Of a stretch of DNA of 64,000 nt, positions 28,705 through 37,437 are shown piece by piece (position 1 is the stretch's first letter; each line of letters starts with the position of its first letter). The DNA is from Bacillota bacterium. Its GTDB lineage: Bacteria; Bacillota; Clostridia; Lachnospirales; Lachnospiraceae. The stretch is taken from the NCBI GenBank assembly GCA_023386315.1, contig JAEWJZ010000033.1:62001-126000 (forward strand), written 5' to 3'. The translations under genes were made by a program, and so were the position numbers. Below the pieces are notes generated by a model, which saw only the letters and a list, made by a program, of their open reading frames with translations, searched no databases and had not been told where the DNA came from.

Positions 28705-30348
28705 ATGGGAAGTAGCAAAAAACAGATAAAAGCGGTTAAATATGGAGCTGCAGTATTGGTTATGGTCCTGTTTATATCAGGAGGTATTGCTCTTGCAGCA
28801 GGGGGAGAAAATGCATTTAAGACAAATATAAAATCAGAACCACCCAAACGGGTATCTGTGCACGATCCGTCCATAATCAAGGCGAAAAACGGAGAATATT
28901 ATATTTTTGGCTCTCATCTGGCAGGCGCAAAATCAAAGGATCTGGTGGACTGGAAATCTCTTGGCAAAGATTATGACAACGTTACGGATAACTGGCTTTT
29001 TGGAAATGTAAAAGCGAATCTGGCAGAATCATTTCGCTGGGCAGGTTATGATGACGGAGACTGTGCAGGCGGAAAATATGCCGTATGGGCGCCGGATGTA
29101 ATCTGGAATCCTTATTATAACAACGGTAACGGAACAAAAGGGGCATATATGATTTATTACAGTGCCTCATCCACATGGCGCCGCTCCTGTATTGGTTATG
29201 CAGTTTCACAGGACATAGAAGGGCCCTATACCTATGTGGGCACAGTTGTCTATTCCGGTTTTACGAAAAACGGAAAGCCGGATGGTAATAGTCAGAGAAA
29301 TACCCGGTGGGATACGGATGCCATTCATATTAAAAAAATGATTGATTCCGGAAGATTGAAAAATGGTATAAGCACGAAGTGGTTTACCGGAGAAGAATGG
29401 AACCATAACTATTGTCCAAATGCCATAGATCCAACACTGTTCTTTGATGCACAGGGTCAAAGGCTCTATATGGTTTATGGTTCCTGGTCGGGAGGAATTT
29501 ATCTGCTGGAAATGGACAGAGAGACAGGAGATGCAAAGTATCCCGGAACGGATTCTGTTGATAAAATAAGCGGAAATTATGTGGACCGGTATTTTGGTAT
29601 TCACCTTGCAGGCGGAAACCATCAGTCAGGGGAAGGACCGTATATTGTCTATGATAAGGAAGCCGGATATTATTACTTATATGAGACATATGGAGCATTG
29701 ACCGCCAATGGAGGCTATAACATGCGCATGTTCCGGTCAAAAGAAGTCACGGGTCCTTATCTGGATGCAGCAGGGAATCATGCAGCGGACAGTTATAGGA
29801 ATAATGATCAGTATGGCGTTAAGCTGATTGGTAATTATAAGCTTGCCGGTACCAACACAGGGTATAAAGCAGCCGGACATAACTCGGCATTCATTGATGA
29901 AGACGGGCAGCATTATCTGGTTTACCACCAGAGGTTTGATCAGGGTACGGAATATCACGAGGTCCGGGTTCACCAGCAGTTTCTCAATCAAATGGGATGG
30001 CCGGTGACGGCTGTGTATGAGAACAGGAATGAAAAGGCAGGCCATTATCCGGACAGCGATATTACAGGAACATATGAATTTATGAATCATGGTATGGATA
30101 CTTCACCCGGAATGATCAGTCCGGAATCAATTACTTTACTGGCGAACGGAAAAATTGGAGGTGACAGGGAAGGAACGTGGAAAAAAATAAAAGGTGACCG
30201 GTATGATTATATTACCATCAATATGGGGGGGACGGAGTATCATGGCGTATTCTTTAAGCAGCATAATGAAAAAACGGCGGCAGAACAGGTGATGACGTTT
30301 ACTGCTGTTGGAGATAACAACACCTGCATATGGGGGAGCAGGGAGTAA
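28705..30348 (+). CDS. Secreted GH43 endo-alpha-1,5-L-arabinanase with C-terminal lipocalin-like domain
   Basis: The 547-residue enzyme has an N-terminal signal or membrane anchor (KYGAAVLVMVLFISGGIALA). The GH43 propeller (about 45-420) has the catalytic acids in VSVHDPSI (base Asp), NAIDPTLFF (Asp) and SGEGPYIVY (Glu). A beta-rich C-terminal domain (about 445-547) is of the GH43_C type seen in AbnB-like arabinanases. It would cut arabinan outside the cell and feed the ABC importer encoded immediately upstream. The start follows the permease by four bases and overlaps a GGGGTGA site. Confidence 0.9.
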   Translation: MGSSKKQIKAVKYGAAVLVMVLFISGGIALAAGGENAFKTNIKSEPPKRVSVHDPSIIKAKNGEYYIFGSHLAGAKSKDLVDWKSLGKDYDNVTDNWLFGNVKANLAESFRWAGYDDGDCAGGKYAVWAPDVIWNPYYNNGNGTKGAYMIYYSASSTWRRSCIGYAVSQDIEGPYTYVGTVVYSGFTKNGKPDGNSQRNTRWDTDAIHIKKMIDSGRLKNGISTKWFTGEEWNHNYCPNAIDPTLFFDAQGQRLYMVYGSWSGGIYLLEMDRETGDAKYPGTDSVDKISGNYVDRYFGIHLAGGNHQSGEGPYIVYDKEAGYYYLYETYGALTANGGYNMRMFRSKEVTGPYLDAAGNHAADSYRNNDQYGVKLIGNYKLAGTNTGYKAAGHNSAFIDEDGQHYLVYHQRFDQGTEYHEVRVHQQFLNQMGWPVTAVYENRNEKAGHYPDSDITGTYEFMNHGMDTSPGMISPESITLLANGKIGGDREGTWKKIKGDRYDYITINMGGTEYHGVFFKQHNEKTAAEQVMTFTAVGDNNTCIWGSRE

Positions 30349-30379
30349 TGAGCAGCGCAGTATATTTGAAAAAACAGTA

Positions 30380-30408
30380 TTGTATGAAAACACGAATTCA
30401 TGTATGAT
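30380..30408 (+). promoter_or_regulatory. Possible promoter of the ArsR-type regulator
   Basis: TTGTAT (30380-30385) and TATGAT (30403-30408) are 17 bases apart. The pair lies between perfect ten-base inverted arms, GCGCAGTATA (30355-30364) and TATACTGCGC (30440-30449), just before the regulator gene. Separate expression of the regulator is possible. Confidence 0.45.
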
Positions 30409-30470
30409 GATAGTTAGATAAAGAGAAGGTTTTTCATAGTATACTGCGCATCTGCGCGAAAGGATTTGTT

Positions 30471-31409
30471 ATGCTGCATATTAAAAATGTTGAGGAAGGG
30501 CTGAAGATTTATATCGCTCTGGGATCGGAATTGAGAATTAAGATTATAAAGCTTTTAATTGAGCACACCGAGCTGAATATGAATGAACTGGCGACCAGTT
30601 TAGGAGTGACCAATGGAGCTTTGACCAGTCATATTAAGAAACTGGAAGACTGCGGTCTTATTTGTGTGATTTCAGAACACAATGGTCACGGGAACCAGAA
30701 AATATGCCGTGTGAATGTGGATAAACTACTGGTGGATATAGCTCCGAAACAAAGTGACGATGGGAAAAACACCTATACCACGGACATTAAAGTCGGGTAT
30801 TTTTCCGATTATGAGGTTCTGCCCACATGCGGTCTGGCCAGCAGCCGGGCTATTATTGGAGAAGTGGATGATCCCCGTTATTTTGCCCACCCGGACCGGT
30901 ATCAGGCTGACATTGTCTGGTTTACAAAAGGATACATTGAATATGTAATTCCCAATCTTCTGCCACCTCTTCAAAAAATCGACCAGATTACATTTTCTGT
31001 GGAAATCGGGAGTGAAGCACCTGGAATTAACAATGACTGGCCTTCCGATATTACCATCAGCATCAACAATGTGGAACTTGGAACGTGGACCAGTCCGGGG
31101 GATTTCGGTGATGTTCCGGGAATTTTCACTCCGGACTGGTGGTTCCCCAACTGGAATCAGTATGGCCTGCTCAAGATGATTGTGGTCAATCAGTACGGAA
31201 CCTTTATTGATGGTTTAAAGATATCTTCCGTTACCATTGATGATTTTAAACTGGATAAACGCAGCCCCATCCGATTAAAATTCCAGGTAAAGGAAGATGC
31301 CGTAAATGCTGGCGGGTTGACTATATTTGGAAGCAGTTTTGGAAATTATAACCAGGATATTAAAGTCCGGGTTCACTATAGCCCGGTTAAAGGCAAAAGT
31401 GAAGACTGA
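30471..31409 (+). CDS. ArsR-type winged-helix regulator with large beta-rich C-terminal domain
   Basis: The 312-residue protein has an N-terminal winged helix (about 10-85: IKLLIEHTELNMNELATSLG, then VTNGALTSHIKKLEDCGLI). The roughly 200-residue C-terminus is rich in aromatic residues and beta-type sequence (PDWWFPNWNQYGLL, GTWTSPGDFGDVPG). Classical ArsR proteins have only about 100 residues and bind metals; no metal Cys cluster is visible. The C-terminus could be a sugar-binding sensor, which would suit its place at the end of the arabinan locus. That role is inference. The ribosome site is AAAGGA. Confidence 0.8.
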   Translation: MLHIKNVEEGLKIYIALGSELRIKIIKLLIEHTELNMNELATSLGVTNGALTSHIKKLEDCGLICVISEHNGHGNQKICRVNVDKLLVDIAPKQSDDGKNTYTTDIKVGYFSDYEVLPTCGLASSRAIIGEVDDPRYFAHPDRYQADIVWFTKGYIEYVIPNLLPPLQKIDQITFSVEIGSEAPGINNDWPSDITISINNVELGTWTSPGDFGDVPGIFTPDWWFPNWNQYGLLKMIVVNQYGTFIDGLKISSVTIDDFKLDKRSPIRLKFQVKEDAVNAGGLTIFGSSFGNYNQDIKVRVHYSPVKGKSED

Positions 31410-31429
31410 TACAGCAAAACAGAACAAAG

Positions 31430-31475
31430 ACCGGGAAATGATCGTCTGAAGTTACCATTTCCCGGTGCTTTTTTA
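31430..31475 (+). terminator. Intrinsic terminator of the arabinan locus
   Basis: ACCGGGAAATG (31430-31440) and CATTTCCCGGT (31456-31466) pair and are followed by GCTTTTTTATTTT. The stem matches the terminator at 24332-24369, which bounds the other side of the locus. Confidence 0.9.
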
Positions 31476-32519
31476 TTTTGTATTCGCCATTTTATTTAAT
31501 TCATTTGTTAAGGCTAAAACCTCTTCCACACTGGCTGTGGTTTCTTCGATTCCCGATGACTGCTGTTCGGTGTTTTTCATCGTGGAATTGGAAAATTGCA
31601 GTGTCTTCGTAATCGATTTTTGTATGTCTTCGGTCAGCTGTACGACTTTCGTAGCGGTATCCTTTGAATTCTGGGAAAGCTTTTGGATCTCGGTGGCAAC
31701 GACTGCAAAGCCTTTTCCAGCTTCACCGGCCCGTGCTGCTTCAATCGAAGCGTTTAGACCCAGCAGCTTCGTCTGATCTGCAATGCTTTTAATCGAATTG
31801 AGGATGACGTTGATCTGCTCTGATATTTGTTTCACATTTAAGATCTCTTTGTTCAGTTCATTCTGATTCTCAACGACCTGGATGGAGGATGCTGCCAGTT
31901 CTTCCATTGTCGCCTCGATAACTGTAAATTGATCGACCAGATCCTTACTCATGGATTTTAATTTGTATTTCTGATAACCGATCTGGGAAAGTGAGTTGGC
32001 AACAATAAAAAGTACTTCCGCAGCGGCCTGAATGTTTTTTTCTGAAGTAATGTTCACTTCATGAAGCGCATTTATGTATTGATCTTCGTTGACTCCGATT
32101 TCTCTTGCAACCCGCCTGAATTCATCTTCATTGGGCTTTTTGCTTAAAATCTGTCCGCCCAGTATCGTACCGATCAGCTCGCCTTCCACGATGATGGGGG
32201 CTGCAAAATCGATGAGGCCTGAATGGCATTTAAAGATATAGGGCCTTCCGAGTCTGGCTGCTTCCTGACCGCCTCTTTTATGGGAGGCGGCACATCGGCT
32301 ATCTCCAGTCTTTGTCGAATGCGTGTATTGTGCGCAGATTCTTGTGTAAGAGCTTGGATTTGTAACCGGATTCCCTTCCCGGTCTACAGCTACGCTTGCA
32401 AGATTCATACTGTCTGCAAAATTATCAAGAAATTTCTGCAGCAGACTTATCTCCATTACATCTGAAAGATTGATTTCTGAAAGTGTTTTATAAACATTGT
32501 CATTATTATTCATCTTCAT
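31473..32519 (-). CDS. Soluble chemoreceptor with PocR sensor domain
   Basis: The 348-residue protein has an N-terminal PocR ligand-binding domain (about 18-185, with [19 protein letters not shown] and [12 protein letters not shown]) and a methyl-accepting signalling domain (about 200-345). The signalling tip reads [20 protein letters not shown]. There is no membrane segment, so it senses a cytoplasmic ligand; PocR domains are thought to bind small hydrocarbon derivatives. No che genes lie nearby. It is convergent with the arabinan locus, its stop lying inside the shared terminator region. Confidence 0.9.
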   Translation of the reverse strand: MKMNNNDNVYKTLSEINLSDVMEISLLQKFLDNFADSMNLASVAVDREGNPVTNPSSYTRICAQYTHSTKTGDSRCAASHKRGGQEAARLGRPYIFKCHSGLIDFAAPIIVEGELIGTILGGQILSKKPNEDEFRRVAREIGVNEDQYINALHEVNITSEKNIQAAAEVLFIVANSLSQIGYQKYKLKSMSKDLVDQFTVIEATMEELAASSIQVVENQNELNKEILNVKQISEQINVILNSIKSIADQTKLLGLNASIEAARAGEAGKGFAVVATEIQKLSQNSKDTATKVVQLTEDIQKSITKTLQFSNSTMKNTEQQSSGIEETTASVEEVLALTNELNKMANTK

Positions 32520-32678
32520 ACTATGTCCTCCGTGAATGTTGAAATTTAATAAAAAATGTTGAAATATGTCGAAAGATTTTACATAAATTTTACCACAAAA
32601 CCAATGATTTGTATATATAATTTGAGATTTTTTTATCGATAGTAATTCTTATGTGGAAAAATTTACCAGTAAACAGAC

Positions 32679-33920
32679 TTAATCGGTAGGATATCTATGT
32701 ATAGATTTGCGCTTTTTTATCAATAAGATTAAAATAATCAATATCACAGATACATTATTTACAATGTAAGCAACATCCGGTCCTGCTGCAGACGAAAGAA
32801 AACCGGAATAAAGGATTCCCAGTGGTATCAGAAGATTTGAACTAAATGTCAGTAAAGCAAAAAAACGTCCCTGGTATTCCAGGGGAGTATGTATTTGCAA
32901 ATACGAACTCAGCGGCACATTTACGCATGTAGTAATAAAACCAATGAAGAACTGTAATATTAAAAAAACGCAAAAGTATAATTGTTTCATGGGATAAAAG
33001 AGGAAGGATAGTGCTCCGATTCCAGCCATGAGTATGCTGTCTATAATAATGAAGTGATACATGTAATTCTGTAGTTTTATTTTGCTGTTCTTAAAAATAA
33101 ACAAGCCTGCCATAAAGGTTCCGACAATAGCTGAAGTGTACGTAAATCCATATAATTCTTCAGATATATGATATTTCTGTATGATAATGCCGGGATTCAT
33201 GATTTCTTCGCTGCCTCCTACGAAAAAATTCAGAGACATAGCTAAAATAAATAAGTTAAGGATATCCTTATTATGGAAGACAAAGTGAAGTCCATCTTTT
33301 AAATCTTTATACCAATGGGAACTTTCCAGGCATTCCGATTTACAAAAAGAATACCGGATAAAAAACTCCTGAACGGCAGATATAAAATAAAGGCCTGCCA
33401 TGATTGCCAGGACAAGCTTAAAACCCCATAAGCCGAAAATAAACGTTCCGAAAACAGGTGCGATAAGTGACGCTGCATTATCCCCGAAACTTTTGATTCC
33501 ATTGAAATTTTCAATGGTTTCTGCAGAAACAAGTTCTGTAAACAAGACCTTTGATGCAATTTCAAAAATATTAGAAATAATATTAATCGCAATGGTGACC
33601 ATTAAAAGAATTCCTGGATATATATCTTTTAAGCCATAAGTCAAAAGTAAGATAAAATATAAGAAAGATGTAAGCAAATCACATACTACTATTATATTTT
33701 TTCTGCTAAGCTGATCTACGGCCAGTCCTAAGAACGGGGTGGCAATTATTGCAGGAATTGTAGACAATGTGAAAAAAAGTCCGGACCATGCCAGGTTCCC
33801 TGTGCTTTTTAGTATAAATAAAGGTAAAACAATCAGGTAAAAGGCCAGACCAAATTTTGAAGTAATCCGCCCTGTAATTAATAGTAGAATATTTCTTTTA
33901 TATTCTTTTTCCTGTCTCAT
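32679..33920 (-). CDS. MFS transporter, MFS_3 type
   Basis: The 413-residue protein has about twelve hydrophobic segments. The early motif FLGLAVDQLSRKNIIVVCD is the MFS loop 2-3 signature with Asp and Arg/Lys, and the overall pattern resembles MFS_3 exporters of macrolides or siderophores. The start has AAAGGAG on the minus strand. A perfect dyad lies 43 bases upstream of its start, so it is probably regulated. The substrate is unknown. Confidence 0.88.
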   Translation of the reverse strand: MRQEKEYKRNILLLITGRITSKFGLAFYLIVLPLFILKSTGNLAWSGLFFTLSTIPAIIATPFLGLAVDQLSRKNIIVVCDLLTSFLYFILLLTYGLKDIYPGILLMVTIAINIISNIFEIASKVLFTELVSAETIENFNGIKSFGDNAASLIAPVFGTFIFGLWGFKLVLAIMAGLYFISAVQEFFIRYSFCKSECLESSHWYKDLKDGLHFVFHNKDILNLFILAMSLNFFVGGSEEIMNPGIIIQKYHISEELYGFTYTSAIVGTFMAGLFIFKNSKIKLQNYMYHFIIIDSILMAGIGALSFLFYPMKQLYFCVFLILQFFIGFITTCVNVPLSSYLQIHTPLEYQGRFFALLTFSSNLLIPLGILYSGFLSSAAGPDVAYIVNNVSVILIILILLIKKRKSIHRYPTD

Positions 33921-33962
33921 AGTCAGCTCCTTTAAATGGCTGCATTCGAAGATGCATTTCCT

Positions 33963-33983
33963 GTATAATAAATTATATTATAC
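33963..33983. promoter_or_regulatory. Perfect dyad upstream of the MFS gene
   Basis: GTATAATA and TATTATAC are perfect eight-base arms around AATTA. It lies 43 bases upstream of the minus-strand MFS start, where an operator would be expected. It also contains -10-like text on both strands. Confidence 0.45.
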
Positions 33984-34086
33984 AACGTATAAAGATATAT
34001 GTCTACTGAAATATAAACAAAATAAAAATATGTTTATATAAATGTGAAAAAAATTGAAAGTGTATTCTTGTGATAAGCAAAACTAT

Positions 34087-34116
34087 TTGATTGCATGTTT
34101 CAAGTAATGGTATAAT
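34087..34116 (+). promoter_or_regulatory. Promoter of the VOC-family gene
   Basis: TTGATT (34087-34092) and TATAAT (34111-34116) are 18 bases apart, with the start codon 30 bases after the -10 box. Confidence 0.6.
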
Positions 34117-34145
34117 CATAGAAGATTGTAAAAAGGAGTGAGCAG

Positions 34146-34622
34146 ATGAAACTTAAGAATGTACTTCTGGCTGTTGCAGATATAGAAAAATCCAAGGCCT
34201 TTTACAGAGATTTGTTCGGTCTTGGCGTAGTAACGGACTTTGGGGAGAATGTGATTCTTACAGAAGGACTGGTTTTGCAGGAGAAGAGTGCCTGGGAGAG
34301 TGGAGTGGACAGCACGGTGCACTTTGGAGGATATGACGGAGCTCTTTATTTTGAGGAATACGATATGGAACGTTTTCTTAACAGACTGGAAGATTCCATC
34401 TATCCCATTGAATATTTAAATCCATGCTTTGAACGGGACTGGGGGCAGAAAACGGTCCGGATTTTTGATCCGGACCGTCATATACTGGAAATCGGCGAAG
34501 CTATGTCTGCTGTAATAGCCAGACTGCTGCGGTCGGGGATGACGCCCGGGGAAACGGCAGCAAAGACAAGGGTGCCCCTTTCTGTAATACTGGAGATTAG
34601 CAATAGAGAATTTAAGGTGTAA
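34146..34622 (+). CDS. VOC/glyoxalase superfamily protein
   Basis: The 158-residue protein has one VOC domain in residues 1-120 (VLLAVADIEKSKAFYRDLFG at the start and RIFDPDRHILEIGE near the end). A short helical tail (about 125-158) follows. VOC proteins bind a metal and small molecules; members include glyoxalases, dioxygenases and antibiotic-binding proteins. The final DPDRHILEIGE resembles the metal-binding end of the domain. The substrate is unknown. AAAGGAG precedes the ATG. Confidence 0.85.
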   Translation: MKLKNVLLAVADIEKSKAFYRDLFGLGVVTDFGENVILTEGLVLQEKSAWESGVDSTVHFGGYDGALYFEEYDMERFLNRLEDSIYPIEYLNPCFERDWGQKTVRIFDPDRHILEIGEAMSAVIARLLRSGMTPGETAAKTRVPLSVILEISNREFKV

Positions 34623-34668
34623 GGTTGACTTTACAAATGGATGATAGTATACTCTATGTAAGGTTAAC
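34618..34668 (+). promoter_or_regulatory. Promoter with flanking direct repeats before the XRE gene
   Basis: TTGACT (34625-34630) and TATACT (34648-34653) are 17 bases apart. The 12-base units TGTAAGGTTGAC (34618-34629) and TGTAAGGTTAAC (34657-34668) differ in one base. One covers the -35 box and the other lies just after the -10 box, a repressor-like arrangement, perhaps for the small XRE protein itself. Confidence 0.6.
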
Positions 34669-34692
34669 ATGACAAAGAAGAGAGGTTTAAAT

Positions 34693-34953
34693 ATGAAGAA
34701 CCGGATCAGGCAATTGCGGGAGGAAAAGGGGCTTACTCAGGAACAGCTTGGAGAACTGGTAGGAACCTCAAGGCAGGCAATCAATGCAATTGAAACAGAG
34801 AAGTTTGAACCATCCATCTGGCTTGCTTATGATATTGCCAGTGTTTTTGAACGTCCCATTGAGGATGTATTTTTATTTGAGGAAAGCGAAAGAAAATCAA
34901 GAGCGGATAAAAGCAGGAGGGATAAGAATGGCTGTCAGGAAGCTGCGGTATAA
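34693..34953 (+). CDS. Small XRE family regulator
   Basis: The 86-residue protein is essentially one HTH_3 domain (about 1-62: RIRQLREEKGLTQEQLGELV, GTSRQAINAIETEKFEPSI) with a charged tail. It resembles the short YvaO/Xre-like regulators of Firmicutes. I start at ATG 34693 behind AGAGAGG; an ATG at 34669 would place eight extra residues on the operator-like repeat. It overlaps the deformylase gene by 26 bases, so the two are cotranscribed. It probably regulates its own operon. Confidence 0.88.
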   Translation: MKNRIRQLREEKGLTQEQLGELVGTSRQAINAIETEKFEPSIWLAYDIASVFERPIEDVFLFEESERKSRADKSRRDKNGCQEAAV

Positions 34954-35383
34954 TGATGATGAGATTCTTCGGAAACGCTGTAAAGAAGTAACGGTTATCG
35001 ATGATAGAATCAGACAGAACCTTGATGATATGCTGGAAACCTTACATCACACAGAGAACGGAGCTGCCATAGCGGCCAATCAGGTAGGAATCTGTAAGAG
35101 ACTGGTAGTAATTGATTACTGTGACTGTCTGTTAAAGCTGGTAAATCCGAGAATCATCGGGTGCAGCGGGGAGCAGGAGTGTATCGAAGGCTGTCTTAGT
35201 TTCCCCGACCGTTTTGTAAAGACCATCCGCCCGAAGAAAGTCACCATCGAGGCACTTGATGAGAACGGGAATGAAATCATGGTCACCGGAGAAGATGAAC
35301 TGGCAAAATGCTTCTGTCATGAACTGGAGCATCTGGACGGAATCATATTTTTAGATAAGGCCATAGAAGAAGTTTACCTTTAG
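34928..35383 (+). CDS. def: Peptide deformylase
   Basis: The 151-residue enzyme removes the N-formyl group from nascent proteins. Motif I reads NGAAIAANQVG, motif II EGCLS with the metal Cys, and motif III HELEHLDG with the two metal His and the catalytic Glu. Motif I has Asn where Pro is usual, and motif III has Glu in place of the usual Asp. AGGAGG at 34915-34920 lies inside the XRE gene and fixes the start at 34928. Being linked to a regulator rather than to fmt suggests an accessory copy, possibly giving tolerance to deformylase inhibitors; that is inference. Confidence 0.92.
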   Translation: MAVRKLRYNDDEILRKRCKEVTVIDDRIRQNLDDMLETLHHTENGAAIAANQVGICKRLVVIDYCDCLLKLVNPRIIGCSGEQECIEGCLSFPDRFVKTIRPKKVTIEALDENGNEIMVTGEDELAKCFCHELEHLDGIIFLDKAIEEVYL

Positions 35384-35437
35384 AATAGAAGAAATGGATG
35401 CATTTTGGGGAAATTGATACAGGAATATGCTGTTTTA

Positions 35438-35466
35438 TTGACAGAAAACCGTGAATGTAATAGAAT
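35438..35466 (+). promoter_or_regulatory. Promoter of the soluble chemoreceptor gene
   Basis: TTGACA (35438-35443) and TAGAAT (35461-35466) are 17 bases apart, about 80 bases before the start codon. Confidence 0.7.
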
Positions 35467-35546
35467 AAGATATGTGTTTGAAATCATCAGCCTGTGCTCC
35501 AATAGGCAGAACCGGATGATTTCATAAAAAAGGGGGATTACGAAAG

Positions 35547-36380
35547 ATGGGCAGTTCAGTGACTGGAAATGAAATACTGGATTCTTTTTATTCTGTTATA
35601 CCATATTTAATGAATTTATTTGATGATGATGTATCCTTTGCTTTAACCGATGCAGAGAAGTTTATTAATGTATGGAATGGCAAAAAGTTAAGATTCCATG
35701 TTAATCCCGGCGACATTGTTCCTGCAGGAGGTGCAATCAGGGAGGCATTAGATTTCGGCAGAGTGATTATAAAAGATGTGCCTGCAGCCGTGTATGGCAT
35801 TCCTTTTAAATCCTATGCAGTTCCCATAACGGAAAAGAACAAGGTGATTGGTGTCCTGACTTTAGGAAGAAGTCTGGAAAAGAGGAATAGCTTAATTGAA
35901 CTGATCAACAGGCTGACTGATGGTGCAAACCAGATTACAGAATCTACCAATGATGTGAGCAGGGGAATTGGACAGCTTAAGGATATGAACGGTGAGATAT
36001 CTCTTAAGGTAAAAGAAGCCAATGAAAGTACAAAGAATACAGATTCCATTCTGGATTTTGTTAAGGACGTTGCAACCCAGTCCAACTTACTGGGACTGAA
36101 CGCAGCCATTGAGGCAGCAAGGGCAGGAGAAGCTGGAAGAGGTTTTTCCGTAGTAGCGGGAGAGATCAGAAAGATGTCAGCCTCCACCAGCGAATCCATC
36201 GGTCAGATAGATGGTGTGCTGAAAAATATCAATGCATCCATTACCACGATTAATACACGTATAACGGAATCCAATCAGATTTTCACAAAGGAAACGGAAG
36301 AATTTCAAAAAATACTAAATTCCATTGAGGAATTAAACGGAACGGCAAAGCAGCTGGAATCACTTTTAGAGCATCTGTAG
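35547..36380 (+). CDS. Short soluble methyl-accepting chemotaxis protein
   Basis: The 277-residue protein has an N-terminal sensor of about 110 residues ([36 protein letters not shown], resembling a GAF/PAS-like or single cache fold). The signalling hairpin (about 125-270) has the tip [20 protein letters not shown]. There is no membrane segment, so it monitors something inside the cell. It stands as a single gene behind GGGGG. The ligand is unknown. Similar short receptors are common in Clostridia. Confidence 0.88.
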   Translation: MGSSVTGNEILDSFYSVIPYLMNLFDDDVSFALTDAEKFINVWNGKKLRFHVNPGDIVPAGGAIREALDFGRVIIKDVPAAVYGIPFKSYAVPITEKNKVIGVLTLGRSLEKRNSLIELINRLTDGANQITESTNDVSRGIGQLKDMNGEISLKVKEANESTKNTDSILDFVKDVATQSNLLGLNAAIEAARAGEAGRGFSVVAGEIRKMSASTSESIGQIDGVLKNINASITTINTRITESNQIFTKETEEFQKILNSIEELNGTAKQLESLLEHL

Positions 36381-36480
36381 AGCCGCTAAAGAGATGGGGA
36401 TAGAGCCGACGGAGCACTATCTCTATTCTTATGTTTTAATTATCAGTTATCATAGGAACCGTCAGGAAAGGGAATGACAC

Positions 36481-37437
36481 ATGAAGATCAGGAAATCAAA
36501 AGTGGCTGTAGTCGGATGCGGGCTGGTGGGATCCTCCACTGCATTCAGTCTGGTAACACAGGGAGTATGCGATGAAATATTAATGATCGATATCAACGAG
36601 GAAAGAGCATTGGGAGAAGTGCTTGATTTAAGGGATACGATCAAGTATCTGGACCGTAATGTAAAGGTGCGCAAAGCAAACTATTCCGACTGTTCAGACG
36701 TGGATATTATCGTAATCACAGCGGGAGCACCCCCCCAGAAAGGACAGACCAGACTGGATACGCTGGAGGTCAGTGCCAGAATTGTGAAAACCATTGTAGA
36801 TCCAGTCATGGCAAGCGGCTTTGACGGGATTTTCATTGTAGTATCCAACCCGGTTGATATCATTGCCCATTATGTTTATAAGCTGTCCGGTCTTCCAAAG
36901 AATCAGGTGATCGGAACCGGAAGTTCCTTAGATACTTCCAGACTCCAGAATTTTATCGCAGAGCTTGTGAACGTGGATCCCAGAAGTGTCTATGCCTATT
37001 CCATGGGAGAGCACGGAGATTCCCAGATGGTGCCATGGTCTACCGTGACCGTGGCAGGCAAACCATTTAATGACATTATTCAGGATAATAAAGATATGGT
37101 TGGCGATGTTGACTTAGATGAGATTGTGAAAAAGACAACTCTGGAGGGCTGGGAGATCTACAACAGAAAAGGAACCACCTATTATGGAATCGCCACAGCA
37201 TGTGCCGGTATTATCAAAGCAATTCTTTACGATGAAAACCGGATTATTCCGGTATCAACCCTGCTGGAAGGGGAATATGGGGAAACCGATGTATTCGCCG
37301 GAGTGCCCACAATCTTAAACCGCACCGGTGCCGCTGATATACTGGAGATCCATATGACGGATGAGGAACTGGATAAGTTTCATCAGTCGGTGGAAATTCT
37401 TCGGGAGTATACGAAGAAAATGCATACGGAAGATTAA
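36481..37437 (+). CDS. ldh: L-lactate dehydrogenase family enzyme
   Basis: The 318-residue protein has the NAD-binding motif VVGCGLVGSSTAF (about 10-22), the active-site loop APPQKGQTRLD, the substrate Arg region NPVDIIAHYVY and the catalytic His in GEHGDSQ. It should reduce pyruvate to L-lactate with NADH during fermentation. The mobile loop is one residue shorter than the usual QKPGETR form, so a related 2-hydroxyacid dehydrogenase role cannot be excluded. The gene stands alone, and its stop overlaps the convergent ECF gene by four bases. Confidence 0.88.
   Translation: MKIRKSKVAVVGCGLVGSSTAFSLVTQGVCDEILMIDINEERALGEVLDLRDTIKYLDRNVKVRKANYSDCSDVDIIVITAGAPPQKGQTRLDTLEVSARIVKTIVDPVMASGFDGIFIVVSNPVDIIAHYVYKLSGLPKNQVIGTGSSLDTSRLQNFIAELVNVDPRSVYAYSMGEHGDSQMVPWSTVTVAGKPFNDIIQDNKDMVGDVDLDEIVKKTTLEGWEIYNRKGTTYYGIATACAGIIKAILYDENRIIPVSTLLEGEYGETDVFAGVPTILNRTGAADILEIHMTDEELDKFHQSVEILREYTKKMHTED

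Noticed and set aside
35813..36199. Open frame of 128 codons antisense to the soluble chemoreceptor gene
   Set aside because: Antisense frames of this kind recur opposite chemoreceptor signalling domains because of their Ala/Glu-rich codons; the other two receptor genes show them too.
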